Positions 43,340 to 52,072 of a stretch of 64,000 nt of DNA are shown piece after piece; position 1 is the stretch's first letter, and each line of letters opens with the position of its first letter. Made by a program: the position numbers and the translations under genes. The stretch is taken from the NCBI GenBank assembly GCA_963664085.2, contig CAXXLO010000002.1:3658001-3722000 (forward strand). The letters are read 5' to 3'. This DNA is from Bin5 sp022821545 (lineage in GTDB: Bacteria > Chloroflexota > Anaerolineae > Caldilineales > Caldilineaceae). The notes under the pieces were generated by a model. It saw only the letters and a list, made by a program, of their open reading frames with translations. It made no database searches and was not told where the DNA came from.

Positions 43340-44740
43340 CTAGAGCGAGGCTTCCACCGCGGAGAGGCTTTCGTTCAGGGCCTCGATGGCGCAATCGAGC
43401 TGTTCCTGCGTGATGACAAGCGGGGGCGACATTTTGAGGACGTTGTGGTAGGAGCCGCCGTAGTTGGTGGCGATGATGCCCCGCTGCAGGAGACCGTCGA
43501 CCACGCGCGCGCCCTCTTCGGTGGCCGGTTCACGCGTCTCTCGATCCTTAACGAACTCCACGCCGACCATCATGCCCAGGCCGCGCACTTCGCCGATGAG
43601 ATGGTGCTCCTGCTGCAGCTCCTGCAGCCGCGACATGAAGTAGGCGCCCAACTCGGCGCCGCGCTGCACGAGGTTCTTCTCCTCGATCTCCGCCAGTGAA
43701 GCCAGCGCGGCCGCGCAGCCCACCGGGTTGCCCAGGAAGGTGCTCGTGTGCATCATCGGCCCCCAGGCGTCGGCGACCTCCTCGGACATGATGGTAGCCG
43801 AGATGGGGAAACCGCTGGCCAGGCCCTTGCCCACGACCATGATGTCAGGCACGACGTCGAATTCATCCATGCCGAACCAGTTGCCGGTGCGCCCGAATCC
43901 GGTGATGATTTCGTCGGCGATGAGGATGATGCCGTGCTCGTCACACAGGCGCCGCACCGTCTGCACGAATTTTTTGGGCGGGACAATCCAGCCGCCGTGC
44001 CCCTGGACTGGTTCCATGATGATGGCGGCGACGTCGGCCACGCCGGAGTCCGGCATGGTCAGCACGTGTTCCAAGTAGCCGCCGTCGCAGAAGAAACAGT
44101 CGTCGCCGTCGGAGTGCGTCGGGCAGCGATAGGGATAGGCGTAGGGCACGTGCGTCGTATCGGCCAGCATGTTCTGGAAGGGGGCGCGGTAGTAGTTCTG
44201 CGAGGAGACCGACAGGGCGCCGGTCGTCTTGCCGTGAAACCCGCCCTGGAAAGCGATGATCTTGTGCTTGCCGGTAAAGATGCGGGCCGTTTTGAGGGCA
44301 GTTTCCACGGCCTCGGCGCCGGTGTTGGCGATATGTGAGACCGACAGCTGCCCGGGGGCCCGGTGGGACAGTTTCTCGGCCAGCTCGACCCGGTTGCGGT
44401 TGGGATTCACGCCGCCCTGGCTGTGCATCATGGTCTCCGACTGCTTCGCGATTGCCTGGACGATGCGGGGGTTGCTGTGGCCCGCGGTGGCCACGCAGAA
44501 GCCGGCCGTCAGGTCCACATAGACATTGCCGTCGGCATCCTCGATGTTGGCGCCGCGCGTGCGCTCCCAGAAGACCGGCGTCTGCCCGCGTGGAATCACG
44601 GAGCTGGTCGGGGGTTCGACCTTGGCGAGCCGTTCGGTCAGCCTGCGCGACTGCGGGCCGGGCGGGGGGGTAACAATCGCAGGCAGGGCAGTTCCGTCCT
44701 CCAGGGCCTGCAGGTCTGCGTTGGAAGAGTAGGTTTGCAT
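43340..44740 (-). CDS. Class III aminotransferase (GabT-like)
   Basis: 466-aa PLP-dependent omega- or 4-aminobutyrate-type aminotransferase. Visible landmarks: YVDLTAGFCVATAGHSNPRI at the start of the large domain, NTGAEAVETALK and the F-Q-G-G-F-H-G-K block for cofactor binding, IADEIITGFGRTG with the aspartate that pairs with the pyridine nitrogen, and VVGKGLASGFPISA with the PLP lysine. TSTFLGNPVGCAAALA follows as expected. An insert of about 20 residues with three cysteines (RCPTHSDGDDCFFCDGG) is like that of a 'Cys-rich loop' subfamily of aspartate aminotransferase-III proteins. It probably transfers the amino group from an amino acid or amine catabolised by the operon. Confidence 0.92.
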   Translation of the reverse strand: MQTYSSNADLQALEDGTALPAIVTPPPGPQSRRLTERLAKVEPPTSSVIPRGQTPVFWERTRGANIEDADGNVYVDLTAGFCVATAGHSNPRIVQAIAKQSETMMHSQGGVNPNRNRVELAEKLSHRAPGQLSVSHIANTGAEAVETALKTARIFTGKHKIIAFQGGFHGKTTGALSVSSQNYYRAPFQNMLADTTHVPYAYPYRCPTHSDGDDCFFCDGGYLEHVLTMPDSGVADVAAIIMEPVQGHGGWIVPPKKFVQTVRRLCDEHGIILIADEIITGFGRTGNWFGMDEFDVVPDIMVVGKGLASGFPISATIMSEEVADAWGPMMHTSTFLGNPVGCAAALASLAEIEEKNLVQRGAELGAYFMSRLQELQQEHHLIGEVRGLGMMVGVEFVKDRETREPATEEGARVVDGLLQRGIIATNYGGSYHNVLKMSPPLVITQEQLDCAIEALNESLSAVEASL

Positions 44741-44826
44741 TCTGGATCTCCTGTGCGACGGTGGCCGGTCAGCCGGGGCGAGAGGCTGTTTGCGGCCGGA
44801 GTACGAGGCTTGCGGCAGCCTGTCCG

Positions 44827-45315
44827 CTATGAACCGCCGGAGCCGCCCACGCGTTTGATCACCATGCGTTCGCCCACGAATCCCTCGCGCCAGATGCTTT
44901 CACAGGCAGCGGCCAGGCCTTCGAGGTTTTCCGTAACGGTGGCGAACAGGTTGCCGGGCATGAAGCCGGCCGGGCCGAGCAGAAGGTTGTTGCGGCCATA
45001 GAAGAGCGCGATGTCGATAAAGGGCTGGCCGGTGCGCCTATCGGGCGGAATGTCGATCGAGGCAGCGTCGACCTCGAAATAGAGGAGATCTCCGCCGACG
45101 GGCATGATTGTGGCGTTCTCCCTGCCGGGATCGGATTCGAGAGGCGGAACCAGGGTGTAGACTTCCCGGCCTGCCCAGCGGGCGTGATAGGCGTCTCCCT
45201 CCAGCGGAAGCGCGTTCCAAACGGCGTCGCAGGTGAGGGGCGCCTCCGCGTCCAGCAGGGTTGCAACCCCGCGGACGTTGCGCTTGGTGAATGAGATTTC
45301 GATTTGGCGTGCCAT
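44827..45315 (-). CDS. DUF3830 protein (cyclophilin-like fold)
   Basis: 162 aa. The pattern ISFTKRNVRGVATLLDAEAPLTCDAVWNALP, then HARWAGREVYTLVPP and a closing beta-strand set (LLYFEVDAAS, IDIALFYGRNN) is that of DUF3830, a small cyclophilin-like family commonly beside amidohydrolase, aminotransferase or transport genes. No enzymatic activity is established for the family, to my knowledge. Start ATG 45315 has AGGAG upstream. It stands 209 bases after the dehydrogenase gene and 86 before the aminotransferase. Its operon place suggests handling of an amino-acid- or amide-type compound. Confidence 0.85.
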   Translation of the reverse strand: MARQIEISFTKRNVRGVATLLDAEAPLTCDAVWNALPLEGDAYHARWAGREVYTLVPPLESDPGRENATIMPVGGDLLYFEVDAASIDIPPDRRTGQPFIDIALFYGRNNLLLGPAGFMPGNLFATVTENLEGLAAACESIWREGFVGERMVIKRVGGSGGS

Positions 45316-45524
45316 GAACTGTGGCTCCTGGCTGAATTCCCGGATTAGCGCCGTGCGGCGGAAACGGCTCTGTCTCGACTACAGGGCGACCCATCCTTCT
45401 CTGTTATTTGCCTGCGAGCATTCGGCCCTATCTCGACCGGCATTTGGGGTAACTTAACACAGTTTATCGGAACGCAAAAGAGCGAAAACAGAGGGAGATC
45501 CTTCATTTCCAGGGCGGCGCCCGG

Positions 45525-46520
45525 CTATGAAGCGCGTACGGCAAAACGCGGATTCACATCCGGATTGACCAGGTTAAGCGGCAGGCGGCCCTGCAGCACG
45601 CGCGCCACCTCCTGCACGGCCTTCACGCGCACGTCACGGAAGGCCTGCTCGGAATACCAGGCGACGTGCGCGGTCACCAGGATGCGATCGGTGCGGTGGA
45701 GCGGATGGTCCGGCGGGGGCGGCTCTTCGTCAATCACATCTACGGCTGCGCCCGCGATCCGGTCGGTCTCGACGGCATGGAGCAGAGCAGTGGAGTCCAC
45801 TATGGCGCCGCGGGCCGTATTCACCAGAAAGGCGGTGGGCTTCATTTTGGCCAGCGCGCGGGCGTCGATCATTCCCTGCGTCTCTTCAGTCAGAGGCAGG
45901 TGCAGAGAGACAAAGTCCGATTCGGCCAGGAGCGTTTCGAAGTCAGCGGGTTCGGCGCCGCCGCGTCGTATCTCGTCGTCATCCAGATAGGGATCCCAGG
46001 CCAGCAGGCGCCAGTCAAAGCCGGCGGCCTTGCGTGCGACGGAGCGGCCGATGCGGCCGAATCCAATGATGCCCAGGGTACGCCCCGCGCTGCGCTGAAT
46101 CGGGTACGGGGGCTTGGGCTGCCAGCGGCCGCCGCGCACAGCGGCCGCCTCGGCGTCGACGTAGCGGATGGCGTTCAACAGTAAGGCCATGGCGTGCGTC
46201 GCGACCTCGTCAGTGCCGTAGTCGGGCACGTTGGCAACGCAAACGCCGGCCGCGGTTGCCGCGTCGATATCGATATTGTCCACGCCGACGGATGGTTTGA
46301 CGATGGCCAGGCAGTGGGGCAGACGCGAGAGCAGCTCGGCATCGATCTGCACATTTCCCACGAGGAGAGCAACGGCATCCTTTGCGGCCTGCGCCAGTTG
46401 TTCCCGGTTCCGGCAGGGGCGCTTGACCAGCTCGACGTTAAACGGGGCCAGGACCTCTTTTTCGGTGTCCAGGCCGGGAAAGATGTTGGATGTAACGACG
46501 ACGGTGCGCGTTCCGCTCAT
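45525..46520 (-). CDS. D-2-hydroxyacid dehydrogenase
   Basis: 331-aa NAD-dependent dehydrogenase of the D-isomer-specific 2-hydroxyacid family (phosphoglycerate, lactate, glyoxylate reductase-like). The coenzyme motif is GIIGFGRIGRSVARKA (about residue 147). The catalytic arginine is in FLVNTARGAIVD, the glutamate in DVIDEEPPP and the histidine in VTAHVAWYSE. The amino-terminal part has IVKPSVGVDNIDI, the family's first substrate-loop region. It is translated in overlap with the M20 gene upstream (ATGA, with GGAG eight bases before the start). The substrate keto acid is unknown; a deaminated amino acid from the aminotransferase would fit. Confidence 0.9.
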   Translation of the reverse strand: MSGTRTVVVTSNIFPGLDTEKEVLAPFNVELVKRPCRNREQLAQAAKDAVALLVGNVQIDAELLSRLPHCLAIVKPSVGVDNIDIDAATAAGVCVANVPDYGTDEVATHAMALLLNAIRYVDAEAAAVRGGRWQPKPPYPIQRSAGRTLGIIGFGRIGRSVARKAAGFDWRLLAWDPYLDDDEIRRGGAEPADFETLLAESDFVSLHLPLTEETQGMIDARALAKMKPTAFLVNTARGAIVDSTALLHAVETDRIAGAAVDVIDEEPPPPDHPLHRTDRILVTAHVAWYSEQAFRDVRVKAVQEVARVLQGRLPLNLVNPDVNPRFAVRAS

Positions 46521-47695
46521 TTGCTTGACTCCGCAACGCCCAGGTAGGCGAGGATGGCGTGAATGTAAACCTTGGCGGCGCGCACGACCTGGGCCAGCTC
46601 AACGCGCTCGTGGTCGGAGTGGGCGGTCAGGTAGCTGGCGCCGTAGTAGAGCGCGGGGACATGCGCCAGATGCACGAAGTGAGGAACGTTGGCGGCGGCC
46701 CTGGTGCCCGCAAGCGGCAGCTTCTCACCGGTTACCTGCTGATGGGAGTGAAGAAGCGCCTTTGCCAGCTTTTCGTTTTCGTCAACACGGTAGCCCTCGA
46801 TCCCGTCCAGCCAGACTTCGACTTCTGCGCCGCTCTCCGCCTGGAGCCGGTGGGCCAGTTGCGAGAACTCCGCGCGTATCTCGTCCAGACTGCACCCCGG
46901 GCCAAAGCGGCGCGTGCCGCCGATAACGCAGGCGGCCGGCATGCGGTTGAAATAGTCACCCCCCTGAAACCGCCCGATGAAGATCGATTCGGCTCCCAAA
47001 TAGGGGTGTTGAATGCGGGCGAGTTCCGCCGCTTTTTCCTGCAGCAGCTGCACAGCCCGGTGCCCGGCCATCAGCGCGTGGGGTGCCCCCGCCGCGGCCA
47101 CGGTCTCGTGGATGCCCTCTTCGTCCCCCGCAATCCTTATTTCCCAGAAGACGAGGCCCATGCCGGTAATGGGGAGGTCCTTGCCGCCGAGCTCGGTGAC
47201 GATCACCGCGTCGCCGTGAACACCCGTTTCGATGAGAGAGATCAGCGTCTCATTGGTGGCGCTTTCGTGGCGCCCATGCGCGGTCAACAACAGGTCGCCT
47301 TGCAGCTGAACGCCGGCCTCGCACAGGATGCGAGCGGCCTCCGCCATCGCGGCCAGAGACGCCTTCATGTCCTCTGATCCGCGCCCGTGGATGTACCCTG
47401 CCTCGAACCGGGGCTCCGGCCCCGGCAGGTCAACCGTATCGGTATGGCCGTCGAGCTGCAGCGTAGGTCCGCCGTTGCCGCCCCGCAGCCAGGCCACGAC
47501 GCTGGGGCTGTCGGGAAACTCGCTGTCCAGCTCCACATCCAGCCCGGCCGCCCGCAGCTCGGCGGCGTAGAACTCGGAAACGGCCCGCTCCCGGCCCGGC
47601 GGGCTGGGAATGCGCACCATGTCCAAGGTGAGCTGCATAATCCTGTGGGCGTCAACCTTTGCGGCCAGGGAGGCAGCCAGACTATCAGTGTCCAC
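46517..47695 (-). CDS. M20-family metallopeptidase/deacylase (ArgE/DapE/AcyI-like)
   Basis: 392-aa zinc-dependent hydrolase of N-acyl or amidic bonds. Metal-ligand segments follow the family order: DGHTDTVD (first histidine and aspartate, about residue 73), GRGSEDMKASLAAM (bridging aspartate), TAHGRHESATNE (general-base glutamate region) and a late histidine near YLTAHSDHERV. The middle dimerisation domain is present. The start is a GTG (47693-47695) directly after the PhyH stop, with GGTGGAGG as ribosome site. Typical reactions are N-acetylornithine or N-carbamoyl amino-acid hydrolysis. In this operon it probably releases the free amino acid that the aminotransferase and dehydrogenase then process. 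Confidence 0.9.
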   Translation of the reverse strand: MDTDSLAASLAAKVDAHRIMQLTLDMVRIPSPPGRERAVSEFYAAELRAAGLDVELDSEFPDSPSVVAWLRGGNGGPTLQLDGHTDTVDLPGPEPRFEAGYIHGRGSEDMKASLAAMAEAARILCEAGVQLQGDLLLTAHGRHESATNETLISLIETGVHGDAVIVTELGGKDLPITGMGLVFWEIRIAGDEEGIHETVAAAGAPHALMAGHRAVQLLQEKAAELARIQHPYLGAESIFIGRFQGGDYFNRMPAACVIGGTRRFGPGCSLDEIRAEFSQLAHRLQAESGAEVEVWLDGIEGYRVDENEKLAKALLHSHQQVTGEKLPLAGTRAAANVPHFVHLAHVPALYYGASYLTAHSDHERVELAQVVRAAKVYIHAILAYLGVAESSK

Positions 47696-48508
47696 TCAGG
47701 CCTCCACCCAGTGTTCGAACAGCGGCTGTACACCGGCAGGCAAGGCCGCCAAGACTTCCGGCTTCACAGGCTCGACTTCGTTTTCCTTGAGGCCAGTCGC
47801 CTCCATCTGCCGCGCCCGTTCGCCGGAACCCGGCCTCAGCCCGTTCAGGTTCAGCCACCAGGGCGCGAAGCGGATGGCCATCGCCACGCGGGCGCTTTCG
47901 GTGCGGTTGGCGCCGGCCGCGTGCCACATGCGGCTATCCATGACGAGCACGCTGCCGGCATCGCCGGTTGCCTGAATCTCCGTCGGATAGGGGGCGTCCT
48001 CATCGTGGCTGCAACTCTCGGCGCTGGGGTTCGTTTCCATGCGGTGGCTGCCGGGGACGATGATGGTGGCGCCGTTCTCCAGACTAAAGGGCGACAGCAT
48101 CCACAGCGTGGTGAAGTGGGCGACGATGTCGGGATAGGGGGCGGGAATGTGCCCGGCATTGCGCTGGTTAAAGGGCCAGTCGGCGTGCAGGCCGCCGCGA
48201 ACGTTGCCGGGATAGTTGATCATCGCCGAGGTAAAGGATACGCGGACGTTCGGACCCAGGGCAGCCCTGACGAGCTCAATGAAGGCGGGCGTCACCAGAT
48301 AGGGCGCAAAGGACTGATCGTAGTTGATCAGTCCGGTACGATGGCCGATGTTGGCCGGCGCGTCGGGCCGCCGGTGCCGGAGCGTGGCCGCGGCCACACT
48401 ATCACGCACGACCGGCACTTCCTTTTCGGGAATGACGTTTCGCACAACGCACCAGCCGTCCAGCTTCAGATGCAGAAGTTGCTCTTCCAGAGTCGGCTCT
48501 GATGGCAT
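47696..48508 (-). CDS. PhyH-family Fe(II)/2-oxoglutarate oxygenase
   Basis: 270 aa, first gene of the minus-strand operon. Starts LLHLKLDGWCVVRNVIPEKEV; iron ligands H-x-D in LHADWPFNQ (about residue 112) and the distal histidine in DSRMWHAAGAN, with an arginine eight residues later for 2-oxoglutarate. ENGATIIVPGSHR is the central family strand. A purine-rich ribosome site (GGGAAAGGGAA) precedes ATG 48508. The stop TGA abuts the GTG of the M20 gene, so they are coupled. Its oxygenation of a substrate that is later de-acylated and transaminated is a plausible first step, but the substrate is unknown. Confidence 0.87.
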   Translation of the reverse strand: MPSEPTLEEQLLHLKLDGWCVVRNVIPEKEVPVVRDSVAAATLRHRRPDAPANIGHRTGLINYDQSFAPYLVTPAFIELVRAALGPNVRVSFTSAMINYPGNVRGGLHADWPFNQRNAGHIPAPYPDIVAHFTTLWMLSPFSLENGATIIVPGSHRMETNPSAESCSHDEDAPYPTEIQATGDAGSVLVMDSRMWHAAGANRTESARVAMAIRFAPWWLNLNGLRPGSGERARQMEATGLKENEVEPVKPEVLAALPAGVQPLFEHWVEA

Positions 48509-48690
48509 CGCGTGTTCCCTTTCCCGTTGGTCCGGCGTCGCCTGGGTTTCAGCGTTCCGCCCCGGTTGGGGCTGTGAAGGAAGATTTACTCGAAGTCCCT
48601 GTTTCTATAGTGAGGATTATACCATTGCGGCGGATTGACGGCAGTTTTTGGTTTTGGGTTTTTGGTACTGCGGCGATTTAGGGGCGTTGT

Positions 48691-48860
48691 GTGAGAGAGT
48701 GTGAGAGTTTGGGGGGAAAATGGGGAAAATGGGGGGGGTGGGGGCGGGTTGGGGTGGGGCGGCGGGGGGCGCGAGAGGGGCTATGGGCGGGGGATGGGGG
48801 GCGCGAGGGGGGTCTTGGGGCGGATTTGCGGTTTTGGGGGTGGGTTGCGGGCAGGGGTAT
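48691..48860 (+). other. G-rich low-complexity tract with G-quadruplex potential
   Basis: The 408-base gap 48509-48916 contains no gene but includes about 150 bases in which the plus strand is dominated by G-runs of three to eight, separated by one to seven bases, preceded by a GTGTGAGAG repeat at 48690. Many overlapping G3+N1-7 tracts occur, so quadruplexes could form on the plus strand, with C-rich text on the strand that would be the transcript of the minus operon. It lies 180-350 bases upstream of the PhyH start and just past the end of the gene at 48917. Confidence 0.75.
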
Positions 48861-48916
48861 ACAGCTGCCGCCCGATGGGCGCAGCCGTGCTTGTTATATT
48901 ATATTTGTTTGTTGCA

Positions 48917-49823
48917 TCACGTCACCTTTTTGCCTTCAGATAGCTCCTCAAGTTTACTCCTATACTCTCTGAGCCTGTCGAGTAGCTCCGGGAGGCGTTC
49001 TTGCGGGTCTTGGTCGCAGCGGACCAATTCGCCGCTCTCGTTTCTGACTTTCAGTTGGAGCGGGACTTTGGTAAAGGGCTGGCCGGTCAGGGGGTCTACG
49101 GGTGTTTCGGGGCCGTGCGCCAGAGCGGTGAGCATGTCTTGGACATCGAGTTCGTGCATATTCAATATGTGGATGTTGTGGGAAGAGTCGAGAGCGCCGT
49201 GCGCGCCAGGGTTATGGTGGGCTATCAGACTTTCCACGTCAGTCAGCATCTTTTGCGTGAGGTAGAGGTCGTAGAAGCCGAAGCGGAGGCGGCCCCTGTC
49301 GTTGAGGACGACATCGGGTGGATCGTCCGGGTTGTCGGATGCTTTGAATTCGGCGTAGCCCTGTTCGACGAGGGCTTCACTGGAGAAGCGGTCGAGGCGG
49401 GCGTTGATGTCGGCGGCAGCTTCGAGGACGTCGAGGTCGGGGTGCGCGCTGGCGATGTCGGCGGCGGCGGCCTGAATTTCTTCGGCGCGGATGAGCTCCA
49501 TTTCCTCGTCGGCGCGGCGGCGGATGTTGATCAGGGTTTGTGCGCTGCGGCTGATGGCGTTGCAGATGGCGGGCGTGGGCTCCTGTTGGGCCAACTGGTC
49601 CATGCTGTCCTGCACGATGTCGAGGGCATGTTTGAGCTGTTCGGGCATGCGGTTGTCGCGGCGGACGGCGGTGGCGGAGTTTTTGCCGCCGCGGGAACGC
49701 CATTCGCGGGGCCTGTTCGGGCGGGGCGCCGTGCGCGAGGCAGAGGCCGCCGTACTGTTCGAGGCCGTTGGCCTGGCAGGGCTGGCCGTCTTTTCTGATT
49801 CCTGTGCAGCGCATTGCGGACAT
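48917..49823 (-). pseudogene. Hypothetical protein with N-terminal Cys/His zinc-knuckle-like motif, apparently frameshifted
   Basis: Two adjoining frames belong together. The first starts at ATG 49823 and gives RCTGIRKDGQPC then GGLCLAHG, a C-x8-C-x11-C-x3-H pattern found at the start of phage- and mobile-element-associated small proteins. The second, starting at ATG 49648, gives 243 residues, mostly helical (LDRLREYRSKLEEL coiled-coil end), of unknown function. A run of five T at 49680-49684 is where the frames cross: removing one base joins them as one protein of about 300 residues. It could be a real frameshift or a homopolymer error; internal start at 49648 is an alternative. No neighbour gives a role. 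Confidence 0.6.
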
Positions 49824-50512
49824 AGTCAGTTACTCCTTGGCATGTGCAGGCCGGCGGTTGTGTGTGCGGCCGGCCGGTGAGATGGTAGTTGGGGCCGGGC
49901 CGCCGCTTCGGTTGCAGAGAACGCGGAAAGGCCCGGACCAGTGATAGAACGAAACTATCACGAGACCAGACCTCGTGGACTGCAGGGGGTGCGTTTGGGC
50001 GCAGGCCACTGCATCAGCATCGGAATCAGGCAAAGAGTAACACAGATGTTCCGTGGGCGCAATTCGTGAAGGGCACTCGTTTCCCGCCGGACTGATCCCA
50101 CCTCAAATCGGGGAAGCAGGCCACACAGCAAAAGGGTTGCCTTTCCTGGCCGCATCCGATAGAATTACTCGCACCTAGGGATTGCGGCGCCGGAGGCCGG
50201 CTCTCGATGGCTTCCGCGTAGAAACAGCGATGCCCCGAATGCTTCCACAGCCTTGCCAAGCCAGACGAAGGCTCTCTTTCCTGTTGTCAAACAGACAAAT
50301 CTCGGTTGCCGTCCTTTTCGACAGGACCACCTATGTCTGTTCACCCATGCCGAACGCTTTCGTTCCATGTGCGAAGCCTCCGTCAGAGACCCTGCGAAGT
50401 CTTGACCAAGCGTAACCAGCAGCCAGAGGAGGAACTATGACCTGAACGGAGAAGAGACCATTCTCAAACGATCAGCAGTTTCATACAATCTGCATCGCAA
50501 AGGAGAGGTAAA
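49824..50512. other. Intergenic region before the sugar ABC importer
   Basis: About 690 bases with no gene that I can support. A seven-base inverted repeat GTGATAG-AACGAAA-CTATCAC stands at 49941-49961 and might be an operator. The plus-strand importer promoter should lie in the last 150 bases, but I see no clear -35/-10 pair. The start of the binding-protein gene has a strong AAAGGAGAGG. Confidence 0.45.
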
Positions 50513-51982
50513 ATGGCCAGAGTCACTTCCGAGGAAAGCACAGTCGTTCAGGACGGCGTCAGCCGCCGCAGTTTCCTGAGGAGCACAGCCGCAGTCGCCG
50601 GGCTCGCCCTCGCCACCAGCGCGTGCGTAGCTGCCGGCCCCGAAAGCGCCGGCGACATGGCAGCGCCCTCAGCAGAACCCGTAGACATCCAGATCTGGTG
50701 GCGGATCAACCCCACCACAGAGGGCGTCATCCAGGTCTTCCAGGAGCAGCATCCCGACATCACGATTTCGCTCGGCGACCTCGGTGAGGCGGTCTACGGC
50801 ACTCCCAAATACGTGACCGCGGTCGCCGCGGGCAAGGGACCGGACGTCTCCTACCAGAATCGCCATACTTTCCGCCAGTTCGCCTCCCGCAACCTCTACC
50901 GTCCCATCGAAGACCTCCTGGAGAGGGACAACCTCGACAAGGGCAACTTCATGGCCGGGCCCATCGCCGACCTCACCTGGCAAGGCACGCTCTATGGGCT
51001 GCCCCACACCGCGGGGACGCGCTACTTCTTCTGGAATCGCAGCCACTTTGAAGAGGCCGGCCTCGATCCCGACGTTGGTCCCGAAACGTGGGACGACATC
51101 ATGGAGATGGCTCCGCAACTGAATAAGGTCGAGGGGGACAAGATCGTCCGTTACGGCTTCCTCCCCCACTTCCCGCCCGGTCTTTCGGACCAGCTGCTCA
51201 TCTACGCCATGGAGAACGGCGGCGTCAGCCAGTCTGAGGATGGGCGAACGAACCTCATCAACACAGCGCCATGGGTCGAGGCCCTTGAGTGGTGCGTGAA
51301 TATAATCGACGAGTTCGGCGGCGGCAACGCTGCGGCCTCCTCCTTCATGGAGGGCTTCGCCGGCCAGCCGGTCGATCCCTTTGCCCAGGGCCAGGTCTCC
51401 ATGTGCTCCTACGGCAACTGGATGATCGGCCGCTACGCCAAGTTCCCCGACCTCGACTACGACGGCACAGGCCTCATGCCGGTCTCGGCCGCGAATGAAG
51501 GCGCGCAGGTCAACTGGTCCTGCGGCTGGACCTTCGTCATCGACCCCAATACCGAGCTCGTCGAACAGGGTTGGGAATTCCTGAAGTGGGTGATCAGCGA
51601 GAAATACGTGCGCGCCGCTGGGACCGTCGGCCTCGAGCTCGAAAAGGCCGAATGGGCGCGTCAGCAGCTGCCCGGCGAACCGATCTTCGCGCCAACGCCG
51701 CCCGTCTACCAGCCAGCCATGCAGTTCATGCTGGACGAGTACTACTCCGTCCTGCCCGAACGCCAGAAGATTATGATGCAGAGATACCTCGACTCTGAGA
51801 CCTTCTCCGTTGGCTGCGGCCAGATCGCCGGCCTCGCCGCCGCCGAACTCTGGATCGGTTTCAAGAACGCCTGGGAGTCCGCCCTCACCAAGAAGCAGAC
51901 ACCGCAAGAGGCGCTGGACGCCTCCCATGCCGACGTACAGAAGGCGCTCGACGCCGCCTGGGAGAATCTCGAATCCTCCTAG
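50513..51982 (+). CDS. Sugar ABC transporter substrate-binding lipoprotein, Tat-exported
   Basis: 489-aa extracellular solute-binding protein, family 1 (MalE/UgpB-like). The signal peptide is a Tat type: twin arginine R18-R19 in VSRRSFLRS, hydrophobic helix AAVAGLALA, and a lipobox ATSAC with the acylated cysteine at C38. The mature part has the family's DIQIWWRINPTTEGVIQVFQEQHPDI first strand and helix, GKGPDVSYQN (ligand-gating loop), and LTWQGTLYGLPHTAGTRYFFWN. It captures a carbohydrate outside the membrane and delivers it to the two permeases encoded next. The ATPase is missing, as is common where a shared MsiK/MalK-like ATPase serves many importers. Confidence 0.93.
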   Translation: MARVTSEESTVVQDGVSRRSFLRSTAAVAGLALATSACVAAGPESAGDMAAPSAEPVDIQIWWRINPTTEGVIQVFQEQHPDITISLGDLGEAVYGTPKYVTAVAAGKGPDVSYQNRHTFRQFASRNLYRPIEDLLERDNLDKGNFMAGPIADLTWQGTLYGLPHTAGTRYFFWNRSHFEEAGLDPDVGPETWDDIMEMAPQLNKVEGDKIVRYGFLPHFPPGLSDQLLIYAMENGGVSQSEDGRTNLINTAPWVEALEWCVNIIDEFGGGNAAASSFMEGFAGQPVDPFAQGQVSMCSYGNWMIGRYAKFPDLDYDGTGLMPVSAANEGAQVNWSCGWTFVIDPNTELVEQGWEFLKWVISEKYVRAAGTVGLELEKAEWARQQLPGEPIFAPTPPVYQPAMQFMLDEYYSVLPERQKIMMQRYLDSETFSVGCGQIAGLAAAELWIGFKNAWESALTKKQTPQEALDASHADVQKALDAAWENLESS

Positions 51983-51997
51983 GCCCGGTAAAGAACT

Positions 51998-52035
51998 GTC
52001 AGAACCGGACGGCATCCCGCCGTTCCGGTTCTGAC
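51998..52035 (+). terminator. Strong intercistronic hairpin between binding protein and permeases
   Basis: GTCAGAACCGGA (51998-52009) pairs perfectly with TCCGGTTCTGAC (52024-52035); inside, CGGC and GCCG pair around ATCCC, with one bulged T at 52023. No T-run follows, so it is more likely a partial terminator or RNA-stabilising hairpin that keeps the binding protein in excess over the permeases than a full terminator. Confidence 0.75.
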
Positions 52036-52072
52036 CCCTCCCCTGTCCGCACAGCAAATCGGGACGGCCGCC

